64,000 bases of DNA, from assembly GCF_900188415.1 (NCBI RefSeq), contig NZ_FZNV01000003.1:682001-746000 (forward strand). Direction: 5' to 3'. Positions 53,461 to 61,716 of the stretch are shown in pieces. The DNA comes from Maribacter sedimenticola. Lineage in GTDB: Bacteria; Bacteroidota; Bacteroidia; Flavobacteriales; Flavobacteriaceae. The position numbers and the translations under genes are program-made. Numbering within the stretch: position 1 is the first letter of the stretch; the number at the start of each line of letters is the position of its first letter. The notes under the pieces are model-generated. The model was not told the origin of the DNA and made no database searches. It was given only the letters and a program-made list of their open reading frames with translations.

Positions 53461-54094
53461 TATAGGTTAATAAGTTCATAGATAATATCCTCAGGGGAAA
53501 GATAAAACCTTGCTAAAGGTACGATAATCAGCTATTGACAACAAAATTTAAGTACTACACAACATTTATTACTAACTTAAATTTAATCGTTGTTAATTAC
53601 TTCGTTATAAGCAAGATTAGTACATGCATAAATTGTTTAAAAAAAAATGCTCAAAAACTTGCATTTAAGATTTGATAGCTGCTTACACTTTAATTATAAA
53701 TAAGACGAAATAAATTTTTAGAAAGTGTTAGTGGATTTTCACCAAAAATAAGCTTCACGTTAACATAAAATTTACATTTAGTTATTAAAAAATTCATGTT
53801 AATAGTAGTTATAAACGTTTACTCATAACTTCCCAAAATTCTGATTTCCAATTATATTTAAAATGGATAGCATGTCAACAACTTTTGGTATGTCATAAAA
53901 TCAAGAAAATTATCGATAAGTTATACCAGTTATGAACAAGCTATAATAACCATTAATATTTAATTTAATTTAAAAGAAAAACTGTCTATTATATTATAAT
54001 TGTTGATAACAGTAAAGTTCTTTATCCTTTCAATAAGAGTTGGTTTATTGGTAGTGGATTATAATTCGTAATTTTCCAACAAATAAAAAGATGA
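53461..54094. other. AT-rich gene-free region between rpiB and rnr
   Basis: About 630 bp, strongly AT-rich, with no open frame of any promise. It contains two sequences of the loose DnaA-box form TTATNNACA (TTATGAACA at 53930-53938 on the plus strand and TTATCAACA on the minus strand at 54001-54009), but such matches are expected by chance in DNA this rich in A and T. It must also contain the promoters of the two divergent genes. Confidence 0.4.
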
Positions 54095-56290
54095 ATGTCG
54101 AAAAGAAATAAGAAGGCGAAGAACCATAGGACCAATGAAATTACCAAAGGTATTTTTACTGTTCTTGAAAATGAACCGAACAAAAGCTTTAATTACAAGC
54201 AAATAGCTGCAAAGATAAATGTTACCGATGCCCAAGATAGAAATACCCTTATAAAAAGATTAACCCAATTAAAGGAAAAAAAGCGTATTCAAGAGGTTGA
54301 TCGTGGGCAATATAAGGTATTGGAAAATTCAAAAAGTGTACATGAAGGTACCGTAGATGTTACCGGAAAGGGTAATGCATATATTATTGTAGAAGGTATG
54401 GACGATGATATTTTCATACCTGCTCATAAATTAAACAAAGCCTTTCATAAGGATAAGGTTGAAGTATATATCTATCCTAAAAAGAAAAGTAAAAAACTTG
54501 AAGGAGAGGTTGTTAAGATTTTAGAACGTTTTAAAACAACCTTTGTTGGCATAGTGGATATGCAAAAGACCTTTGCTTTTGTAAGACCTTCTGATTTTAG
54601 AATGTATACGGATATATTTGTATCCAAAGATAAATTGGGTGGTGCCAGTGATGGTGAGAAAGTATTAGTTGAAATTACGGATTGGCCAGATGATGTAGAT
54701 TCACCTTTTGGCAAGGTAACGGAAGTTTTAGGTGTACCTGGAGAACATGATACTGAAATTCATTCCATACTTGCAGAATATGGTCTTCCCTATTCTTTTC
54801 CTCCAGAAGTTCAGCATTTTGCAGATCAACTGGATACTTCCATTAAAAGAGAGGAAATTTTAAAACGTAAGGATTTAAGGGATGTTTTGACATTTACGAT
54901 TGATCCCAAGGATGCCAAGGATTTTGATGATGCCCTTTCCTTTAAAAAATTGGAAAATGGTAATTTTGAAATAGGAATACATATAGCAGATGTGTCCCAT
55001 TATCTTGAAAAAGATACCATACTGGATGAAGAAGCATATAATAGGGCTACCTCTGTATATTTAGTAGACCGTGTTGTTCCTATGTTACCTGAAGTATTAT
55101 CCAATAATGCGTGCTCGCTGCGGCCAAATGAAGAAAAGTATACTTTTTCGGCAATTTTTGAATTGGATGATAAGGCTGTTTTAAGAAATCAGTGGTTTGG
55201 TAGAACGGTAATCAATTCCAATGAACGTTTTGCTTATGAAGAGGCACAGTATATAATAGAAAATGGAAATGGTGCCATTCCAAAAGAGGTTTCTATAAGG
55301 GAAAATGGTGCCTACAAAGTTTCTGATGAGGTTGTAGAGGCTACATTGACCATGGACCGTTTAGCTAAAATAATGCGTGAAAAGCGTATGGATAAAGGGG
55401 CTCTGTCTTTTGATAAGGTAGAAGTTCGTTTTAACCTAGACGAAAATAGCAATCCGGTTGGGGTATATTTCAAGGAATCTAAAGATGCCAACAAACTAAT
55501 AGAAGAGTTTATGCTCTTGGCCAATAGAAAAGTGGCAGAATTTATAGGTAAGCAAAAACCTAAAAAGACTTTTGTATATAGGGTTCATGATGATCCGGAT
55601 CCGGATAAATTAATGGCTTTAAACGGTATTGTATCTAAATTTGGTCATAAACTGGATTTTAAGGATAAAAAATCCATTAGTTCTTCATTAAATCAACTTT
55701 TACAGGATGTAAAGGGTAAAAAGGAACAAAATATGGTAGATACCTTGACTATACGTAGTATGAGCAAAGCTATATATACCATAGATAATATTGGTCATTA
55801 TGGTTTGGCTTTTGATTATTATACCCATTTTACTTCACCAATACGTAGGTATCCAGATGTTATGGTGCATAGATTGTTACAACATTATCTAGATGGTGGT
55901 AAATCTGTTAAGGATGAGGAATATCAAAAGAAATGTAAACATTCTTCAGATATGGAATACTTAGCTTCAAGTGCAGAGCGAGATTCTATAAAGTACATGC
56001 AGATCAAATTTATGCAAGATCATAAGGATGAAGAATTTAGGGGCGTCATCAGTGGTGTTACCGAATGGGGTATCTATGTGGAAATCATTGCAAATAAATG
56101 TGAGGGCATGATAAGAATCAGGGACATAAAAGGAGATTATTTTATCTTTGATGAAAAGCAATATGCCATTATTGGAGAAAGAACTAAAAGAAAATATCAA
56201 TTAGGTGATGAAGTTACTGTAATGGTAAAAAGTACCGATTTAATTAAAAGGCACCTTGATTTTGCTTTGATTCCCGATGAACAGAAATAA
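54095..56290 (+). CDS. rnr: Ribonuclease R
   Basis: A 731-residue 3'-5' exoribonuclease. An N-terminal winged-helix segment (NKSFNYKQIAAKINVTDAQDRNTLIKRLTQL), cold-shock domains, then the RNB catalytic domain with TIDPKDAKDFDDALSF (metal-binding Asp residues), GIHIADVSHYL, STSVYLVDRV-like ATSVYLVDRVVPMLPEVLS, and HFTSPIRRYPDVMVHRLL. A C-terminal S1 domain follows (GVISGVTEWGIYVEIIANKCEGMIRI). Only a short basic tail is present. It degrades structured RNA in the cytoplasm. Confidence 0.96.
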   Translation: MSKRNKKAKNHRTNEITKGIFTVLENEPNKSFNYKQIAAKINVTDAQDRNTLIKRLTQLKEKKRIQEVDRGQYKVLENSKSVHEGTVDVTGKGNAYIIVEGMDDDIFIPAHKLNKAFHKDKVEVYIYPKKKSKKLEGEVVKILERFKTTFVGIVDMQKTFAFVRPSDFRMYTDIFVSKDKLGGASDGEKVLVEITDWPDDVDSPFGKVTEVLGVPGEHDTEIHSILAEYGLPYSFPPEVQHFADQLDTSIKREEILKRKDLRDVLTFTIDPKDAKDFDDALSFKKLENGNFEIGIHIADVSHYLEKDTILDEEAYNRATSVYLVDRVVPMLPEVLSNNACSLRPNEEKYTFSAIFELDDKAVLRNQWFGRTVINSNERFAYEEAQYIIENGNGAIPKEVSIRENGAYKVSDEVVEATLTMDRLAKIMREKRMDKGALSFDKVEVRFNLDENSNPVGVYFKESKDANKLIEEFMLLANRKVAEFIGKQKPKKTFVYRVHDDPDPDKLMALNGIVSKFGHKLDFKDKKSISSSLNQLLQDVKGKKEQNMVDTLTIRSMSKAIYTIDNIGHYGLAFDYYTHFTSPIRRYPDVMVHRLLQHYLDGGKSVKDEEYQKKCKHSSDMEYLASSAERDSIKYMQIKFMQDHKDEEFRGVISGVTEWGIYVEIIANKCEGMIRIRDIKGDYFIFDEKQYAIIGERTKRKYQLGDEVTVMVKSTDLIKRHLDFALIPDEQK

Positions 56291-56372
56291 TTTGGAACGA
56301 ATTTTGGTATAAGGTCGCTGAATAAGGGAATTTTTTTTACAAATCCCTATTAAACAAGTTTATACGTAAAGA

Positions 56373-57050
56373 ATGAAACAAATAGCAATTATAGTGTTTC
56401 TCTTTGGTTGTATTTTGGTAAATGGCCAGGATAATAAAGTAACCCAGAATCTTGATGCTTTTAAAGAAATTAAGGGTTTTGATGGGTTATCTATCAATCT
56501 GATAAAATCAAATGAAAACAAAGCGGTTATTACTGGTGAGAATACATCCAGTGTGGCTATTGTTAATAATAATGGTGTTCTAAAGATTAGAATGCAAATA
56601 GGTAAAATTTTTAGTGGTTATAAAACGTTCATAGATGTTTATTATTCCAACCCTTTGGTAGTAATAGATGTTAATGAGGATGCTAGAATTATTACTGAAG
56701 ATATCATACAGCAAGATGTTCTTGAACTCAAGGCCCAAGAGGGCGGTGAACTTATTGTTCAGGCAGAGGTAGAACAAATGTTGATAAAGTCCGTTTCTGG
56801 TGGTATTATAAAAACATCAGGAAATGCCAATCTACAAGATGTGCAAATAAATACAGGTGGTGTTTATGAAGGAAAAAATTTTGAAACCAATTTTTCTACC
56901 ATTAATGTAAATGCAGGTTCTAGGGCAGAAATTAATGCAAGGGACTATGTAAAGGCTACCGTTAAGGCCGGTGGTGAGGTACTTGTATTTGGCAATCCTA
57001 AGAAATTGGAGGAAAAAACCGTTTTTGGTGGAACTATAAAAAGAATGTAA
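56373..57050 (+). CDS. GIN-domain (DUF2807) secreted protein
   Basis: A 225-residue protein with a signal peptide (IIVFLFGCILVNGQ). The repetitive beta-solenoid pattern is typical of the GIN domain: FDGLSINLIKSNENKAVITGENTSSV, VDVYYSNPLVVIDVNEDARI, then repeats such as ELKAQEGGELIVQAEVEQM, SVSGGIIKTSGNAN, INTGGVYEGKNF, VNAGSRAEINARD, VKAGGEVLVFGNPK. Function unknown, probably a surface or periplasmic adhesin-like protein. It is 6 bp upstream of the LysE gene. Confidence 0.87.
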   Translation: MKQIAIIVFLFGCILVNGQDNKVTQNLDAFKEIKGFDGLSINLIKSNENKAVITGENTSSVAIVNNNGVLKIRMQIGKIFSGYKTFIDVYYSNPLVVIDVNEDARIITEDIIQQDVLELKAQEGGELIVQAEVEQMLIKSVSGGIIKTSGNANLQDVQINTGGVYEGKNFETNFSTINVNAGSRAEINARDYVKATVKAGGEVLVFGNPKKLEEKTVFGGTIKRM

Positions 57051-57056
57051 ACTTAC

Positions 57057-57737
57057 ATGTTAGAAGATATCCAGGCTGCAATTCCTTTAGGCTTTTTTCT
57101 AAGCTTTATGGTAGGCCCTGTTTTCTTTGTTTTATTACAGACTAGTGCGGTAAAAGGATTTAGGGCTGCAATAACCTTTGATTTAGGTGTTCTTTTGGCC
57201 GATGTTTTATTTATAATACTTGCTTACTTTAGTAGTTTTCAGCTTCTTGAAAATTTAAGTAACCAACCGGGTCTATACGTTTTTGGCGGTGTTATTTTAT
57301 TGATATATGGTGTATTTACTTTTTTTAAAGTGGGTAATATTACCTTACCGGATGAGTCTAAACGTATTAGAAAATCTGATTTTCTCGGATTGTTTATTAA
57401 AGGTTTTCTTTTAAATTTTATCAATATAGGTGTTCTGGTATTTTGGCTAGGTATCATCATAATAGTTGGACCTAATTTGGATAACCAACCTAATAGGTTC
57501 ATAACTTTTTTTGCTACCGTATTGTTGTCTTATTTTGTAACGGATATTTTTAAAATATTACTTGCCAAGCAGTTAAAGAGAAAACTTACGGTAAATCGTA
57601 TTAAATGGATAAAGAAGATAATTGGGATTATATTGATAATATGTGGTATAGTTTTGATTGTAAAAGGATTTTTACCTAAAAACCAATTTGATATAGAAAA
57701 GAGGTTGGAAAATCTGGAATATAGTATAGTAGAATAA
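57057..57737 (+). CDS. LysE-family translocator
   Basis: A 226-residue inner-membrane protein with about six hydrophobic segments. IPLGFFLSFMVGPVFFVLLQTSAVKGFRAAITFDLGVLLADVLFIILAYF is the LysE/RhtB signature; LFIKGFLLNFINIGVLVFWLG corresponds to the conserved fourth-segment motif. It presumably exports amino acids or related small molecules. It ends in a bidirectional terminator. Confidence 0.9.
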   Translation: MLEDIQAAIPLGFFLSFMVGPVFFVLLQTSAVKGFRAAITFDLGVLLADVLFIILAYFSSFQLLENLSNQPGLYVFGGVILLIYGVFTFFKVGNITLPDESKRIRKSDFLGLFIKGFLLNFINIGVLVFWLGIIIIVGPNLDNQPNRFITFFATVLLSYFVTDIFKILLAKQLKRKLTVNRIKWIKKIIGIILIICGIVLIVKGFLPKNQFDIEKRLENLEYSIVE

Positions 57738-57766
57738 AAAAAGCCGGTAGAATTACCGGCTTTCTT
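57735..57766. terminator. Bidirectional terminator
   Basis: AAAGCCGGTA and TACCGGCTTT form a 10-bp stem with a GAAT loop, with A and T tracts on either side, between the convergent LysE and OmpH genes. Confidence 0.85.
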
Positions 57767-57781
57767 AAATATTTTGGAAGA

Positions 57782-58297
57782 TTACTTCTTGTATTTATCG
57801 TTTAATATTTTAACAATTTCATCGGTTAAATCATTAGCTTCCGTACCATAAAGAACACTTCCACCATCTCCGCCACCTAATATATAGGAATAACCATTGG
57901 CTTTACCATAAGCCTTTATTTCTTTTTTTACGGAAGATACAATACTATCCATTTCAGTTTGTCCTTCTATTTGAAGTTGTTGATCTTGTTGCTGTAATTG
58001 TTGACCTATCATTTGGCCTTTTTGCTGCATTGCTGCATATTCTTCTTGGGCCTTGCTTTGAGACATAGATTGTGCCTTAGTTTGAAAGGCTTGTGCTTCC
58101 ATTTGGAAAGCCTGTGAAATACTATCTCTTCTTTTAGCAAGTACATCTGCCCTTTCTTTAAATTTAGCTTCAACATCGATTTTTTGTTGATACTCGTCCA
58201 TCAATTTAACATTATCGACATATCCTATTTTTTCTTGCTGGCAAGATGCCAATAATACAATTGCCAATAATACAATTACGTTTTTCATTTTTTTCAT
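57782..58297 (-). CDS. OmpH/Skp-family periplasmic chaperone, lipoprotein-like
   Basis: A 171-residue protein. ATG 58297 is chosen (58288 also possible); a longer TTG start overlaps the promoter -7 element. The signal peptide ends in a lipobox (IVLLAIVLLASC), so unlike enterobacterial Skp it may be lipid-anchored. The mature part is KIGYVDNVKLMDEYQQKID followed by a long Gln-rich coiled coil (about residues 45-120) and a C-terminal YSYILGGGDGGSVLYG beta segment typical of OmpH. It would chaperone outer-membrane proteins. Confidence 0.88.
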   Translation of the reverse strand: MKKMKNVIVLLAIVLLASCQQEKIGYVDNVKLMDEYQQKIDVEAKFKERADVLAKRRDSISQAFQMEAQAFQTKAQSMSQSKAQEEYAAMQQKGQMIGQQLQQQDQQLQIEGQTEMDSIVSSVKKEIKAYGKANGYSYILGGGDGGSVLYGTEANDLTDEIVKILNDKYKK

Positions 58298-58309
58298 TTT
58301 TAGATGTTG

Positions 58310-58317
58310 CAAAAGTA
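58310..58317 (-). promoter_or_regulatory. -7 promoter element of the OmpH gene
   Basis: On the minus strand TACTTTTG fits TAnnTTTG and lies about 12 bp before the ATG at 58297, implying a very short leader. Confidence 0.4.
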
Positions 58318-58528
58318 GTAAAGCTTTTTAGATTGGTAATTGTATATTAAATAGATATCTACTAGAAATTTAGTAATTATTGATATTAGTTATTATAAAT
58401 TATTTTAATATAAGTAATACTGATAATATTTTACGTTATATAATGTATTTTAATGGGTTTTTTATAATTAGCTATATAAATACCTACTTTATTAATAAAT
58501 ATTCGTTTAAATAGCTTTAAAATGGATT

Positions 58529-59365
58529 TTATACTCTTTGTAGGGTATAAATTAATGAAGAATACTCTCCTGTGCGCCTAGCTTCTAAATTTGATTGCCA
58601 TCCTCTGTACATAGCATTAAAATAATTAATTTTTCCATTTTTATATTTTTCGGATAAAATGGATACGTAATAGGAGTCAAAATACATAGGGGTGATTTTT
58701 TTAATGTTCAACCCTTTTTTGTTAAAAAGTATTTTTATGGAGTTTTTAGAAAAATGCCATAGATGTCTGGGAACATCAAAAGCGGCCCAATGATGTTTGT
58801 AATACTTTGCATCATAGGATTTATAATTTGGTACAGCTATGATTAAGGTACCTCCTACTTCAAGCAAATTATCTAGCTTTTCTATCTGTTCCTCTAAATT
58901 AGGAAGATGTTCTAGTACATGCCATAAGGTAATAACGTTGTATTTTTTATCACCTAAATGTTCTATGGATTTTAAAATTTCTAGTTCTTTACTTTGAGCT
59001 TTTTCTCTAGCAATAGGATTAATTTCAATTCCGGTCGTTGTCCAGTTTTTTCTTTTGGCTTCATTTAGAAAATCTCCTGTTCCTGTACCAATATCCAATA
59101 ACGTTTGTGATTCATTTTGGTATTGTGAGATGAATTTAATTTTTTTATTTAGTGTGTATTTTTTTACAATAAAATAGATTTTATCTAAAAATAGTTTTGA
59201 TTCATCTTTATGTGAAATGTAAGATTCTTCTTTATAATATTTTGAAATATCTTTAGGTTGAGGCGTTGTTATAAGCATATCTAAAGAGGGTTCGTATTCT
59301 AATATAAACGATTCTTTACTTATAGAATAGTCCTTCGTTTTAATATAAACCTTTTTTTCGGACAT
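58529..59365 (-). CDS. Class I SAM-dependent methyltransferase
   Basis: A 278-residue cytosolic protein starting at ATG 59365 (an upstream TTG at 59389 is unlikely). The SAM-binding motif I is TLLDIGTGTGDFLNEAKRKNWTTTGIEINP, with post-I Glu; VITLWHVLEHLPNLEEQIEKL and LIIAVPNYKSYDAKYYKHHWAAFDVPRHLWHFS identify the Methyltransf_23 group. An N-terminal CarboxyKD/DKTGT-like segment may bind the substrate. Substrate unknown. It follows mnmG in the same orientation with a parS-type site between. Confidence 0.86.
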   Translation of the reverse strand: MSEKKVYIKTKDYSISKESFILEYEPSLDMLITTPQPKDISKYYKEESYISHKDESKLFLDKIYFIVKKYTLNKKIKFISQYQNESQTLLDIGTGTGDFLNEAKRKNWTTTGIEINPIAREKAQSKELEILKSIEHLGDKKYNVITLWHVLEHLPNLEEQIEKLDNLLEVGGTLIIAVPNYKSYDAKYYKHHWAAFDVPRHLWHFSKNSIKILFNKKGLNIKKITPMYFDSYYVSILSEKYKNGKINYFNAMYRGWQSNLEARRTGEYSSLIYTLQRV

Positions 59366-59400
59366 AAAATTGCTGTTGTTTATTTTCAAATTTTAATCAA

Positions 59401-59416
59401 TGTTCCACGTGGAACA
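59401..59416. promoter_or_regulatory. parS: parS-type centromere site, copy 1
   Basis: TGTTCCACGTGGAACA, a perfect 16-bp palindrome matching the ParB-binding consensus (Bacillus TGTTTCACGTGAAACA; Pseudomonas sites carry the TGTTCCACGTGGAAC core). It sits in the short gap between mnmG and the methyltransferase gene. Confidence 0.85.
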
Positions 59417-59423
59417 ATTTCCC

Positions 59424-61292
59424 CTACCGGCCTAAGAAAACCAAAAGTACACTGATGTCGCTTGGAGTAACTCCACTAATTCTTGATGCTTGCGAAATTG
59501 TTACCGGTTTAATTTTGGATAATTTTTCGCGCGCTTCAAAGGATAATGATTTTAATTTGGTGTAGTCAAAATTATCTGGAATTTTAACAGCTTCCAGTCT
59601 ATGCAATTTATCAGCATTAACTTTTTCCTTTGCTATATATCCAGAATATTTTATTTGTATTTCTGCTTGTTCCAGCACCTCGTTATCTAAATTATGAGTG
59701 GTAATGTAGTCAGATACTATGGGTAATGTTTTCATGTGGTCCATAGTAACATTTGGTCTGGAAAAAGGTTTGTACATTTTATCGGATTGTTTCACAGGTG
59801 CTGAATCTACTTCTTTTAAAATGGGATTTATATCCTTTGGCAATACACTGGTTTCCTTAAAGAAATTTACTAAAGCTTCGGATTTATTAAGTTTTTCTTC
59901 CATTCGTTTCATCCTATCTTCATCAGCTAATCCTATAGCATAACTTAAAGGAGTGAGACGTAAGTCTGCATTGTCCTGTCTTAATAATGTTCTATATTCT
60001 GCTCTAGATGTAAACATTCTATACGGCTCTTCAGTCCCTTTTGTAATTAGGTCATCGATTAAAACTCCAATGTAGGCCTCATCTCTTTTTAATATTAATG
60101 GGGATTGTTCATTATTTTTTAGATGTGCATTTATACCGGCCATTAATCCTTGGGATGCAGCTTCCTCATATCCTGTTGTTCCGTTTATTTGTCCTGCGAA
60201 ATAAAGATTTTCTACCAATTTAGTTTCTAACGTGTGTCTTAATTGAGTTGGTGGAAAATAATCATATTCAATAGCATAACCAGGTCTAAAAAATTTCACA
60301 TTTTCAAACCCTACCACAGAACGCAATGCTTTAAATTGTACGTCTTCCGGTAGTGAAGTTGAAAACCCATTAACATAAACTTCTACCGTTTTCCATCCTT
60401 CGGGTTCAACAAACATTTGATGGCTATCCTTATCTGCAAATCGATTTATTTTATCTTCTATGGAAGGACAATATCTAGGTCCTAAACTTTTTATTCTACC
60501 ATTGAACATTGGGGAACGGTCAAATCCTTCCCGTAACAGATCATGTACCAAAGCACTTGTATGTGTCATGTGGCAATCTCTTTGGTGTTGTAGTACTTGT
60601 GTATTTGTATACGAAAATTTTTCTGGTTGCGCATCACCTGGTTGAACAGACATTTTTGAATAATCTAACGACCTGCCATCTACTCGTGGTGGTGTACCAG
60701 TTTTCATCCTACCACTTTCAAACCCTAATTCTACCAATTGCTCTGTTATACCGGTAGCGGCTTTTTCTCCAGCCCTACCTCCACCAAATTGCTTTTCACC
60801 AATATGTATTAATCCGTTTAAAAAGGTACCGTTCGTTAAAATAACAGATTTAGATTTTATTTCAATACCTAAAGAAGTTTTGACTCCGGCTATCTTACCG
60901 TTTTCAACTAATAGTCCGGATACCATTTCTTGGTAAAAATCAACATTTGGTGTCCCTTCTAGCATTAGTCTCCACTCTTCTGCAAATAGCATTCTATCAT
61001 TTTGGGTTCTTGGACTCCACATTGCTGGTCCCTTGGATTTGTTGAGCATTTTAAATTGTATGGCAGATTTATCGGAAACAATTCCGCTATATCCACCTAA
61101 TGCGTCAATTTCCCTAACAATTTGACCTTTTGCAATACCACCCATAGCGGGGTTACAGGACATTTGTCCAATATTTTGCAAATTCATGGTGACCAAAAGA
61201 GTTTTTGACCCCATGTTGGCGGCTGCGGCTGCAGCTTCTGCGCCGGCATGACCACCTCCTACTACGATTACATCATATTTTTCTCCAAACAT
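59424..61292 (-). CDS. mnmG: tRNA uridine-5-carboxymethylaminomethyl modification enzyme MnmG (GidA)
   Basis: A 622-residue FAD protein that, with MnmE, installs the cmnm5U modification at tRNA wobble uridines. The N-terminal FAD fold is [30 protein letters not shown]; further motifs are [59 protein letters not shown] and the C-terminal [40 protein letters not shown]. It is full length. In many bacteria this gene lies close to the replication origin. It starts 4 bases after the ybeY stop. Confidence 0.97.
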   Translation of the reverse strand: MFGEKYDVIVVGGGHAGAEAAAAAANMGSKTLLVTMNLQNIGQMSCNPAMGGIAKGQIVREIDALGGYSGIVSDKSAIQFKMLNKSKGPAMWSPRTQNDRMLFAEEWRLMLEGTPNVDFYQEMVSGLLVENGKIAGVKTSLGIEIKSKSVILTNGTFLNGLIHIGEKQFGGGRAGEKAATGITEQLVELGFESGRMKTGTPPRVDGRSLDYSKMSVQPGDAQPEKFSYTNTQVLQHQRDCHMTHTSALVHDLLREGFDRSPMFNGRIKSLGPRYCPSIEDKINRFADKDSHQMFVEPEGWKTVEVYVNGFSTSLPEDVQFKALRSVVGFENVKFFRPGYAIEYDYFPPTQLRHTLETKLVENLYFAGQINGTTGYEEAASQGLMAGINAHLKNNEQSPLILKRDEAYIGVLIDDLITKGTEEPYRMFTSRAEYRTLLRQDNADLRLTPLSYAIGLADEDRMKRMEEKLNKSEALVNFFKETSVLPKDINPILKEVDSAPVKQSDKMYKPFSRPNVTMDHMKTLPIVSDYITTHNLDNEVLEQAEIQIKYSGYIAKEKVNADKLHRLEAVKIPDNFDYTKLKSLSFEAREKLSKIKPVTISQASRISGVTPSDISVLLVFLGR

Positions 61293-61296
61293 ATCT

Positions 61297-61716
61297 TTAT
61301 TGTTCCACGTGGAACAGCTTTATTTTTTCGTCTTCTTTAAAACGCATCTCTGTTTTTGCCGAATGCGTTTTATCTGAATAACCCATTAAGTGTAAAACAC
61401 CATGTACCATTACACGCTTTAATTCATTATCAAAAGTAACATTAAACTCGTTCGCATTATCCTTTATACGATCTATGGAAATATATAGGTCGCCAAATAA
61501 GGTTTTTCCTTCCACATAATCAAACGTAATTATATCCGTAAGGTAATCGTGCTGAAGGTAGTCTTGATTAATTTTTAAAAGATAATCATCATCACAAAAA
61601 ATATAGTTCAGCTCTCCTATTGAAAATCCTTCGCTAATACAAACGTTAAACAACCAATTAGAAAATAATTCTTCTGTGTTTAAATGAAAATCAGTTAGAT
61701 AATTGAAGTTTATCAT
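61297..61716 (-). CDS. ybeY: Endoribonuclease YbeY
   Basis: A 139-residue metal-dependent RNase for 16S rRNA 3'-end processing and ribosome quality control. [32 protein letters not shown] and [16 protein letters not shown] are the family motifs. The usual zinc site HGxLHLxGYDH is altered: the third His is displaced to SDKTH, as is common in this phylum. The final residues LFHVEQ are imposed by the parS-type site. It overlaps the upstream DUF4175 gene by 26 bp. Confidence 0.93.
   Translation of the reverse strand: MINFNYLTDFHLNTEELFSNWLFNVCISEGFSIGELNYIFCDDDYLLKINQDYLQHDYLTDIITFDYVEGKTLFGDLYISIDRIKDNANEFNVTFDNELKRVMVHGVLHLMGYSDKTHSAKTEMRFKEDEKIKLFHVEQ
61301..61316. promoter_or_regulatory. parS: parS-type centromere site, copy 2, embedded in ybeY
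   Basis: A second identical TGTTCCACGTGGAACA, 1.9 kb from the first. It lies within the last codons of ybeY (encoding the residues LFHVEQ) immediately before the mnmG start, so coding capacity and ParB binding share the same bases. Confidence 0.85.
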
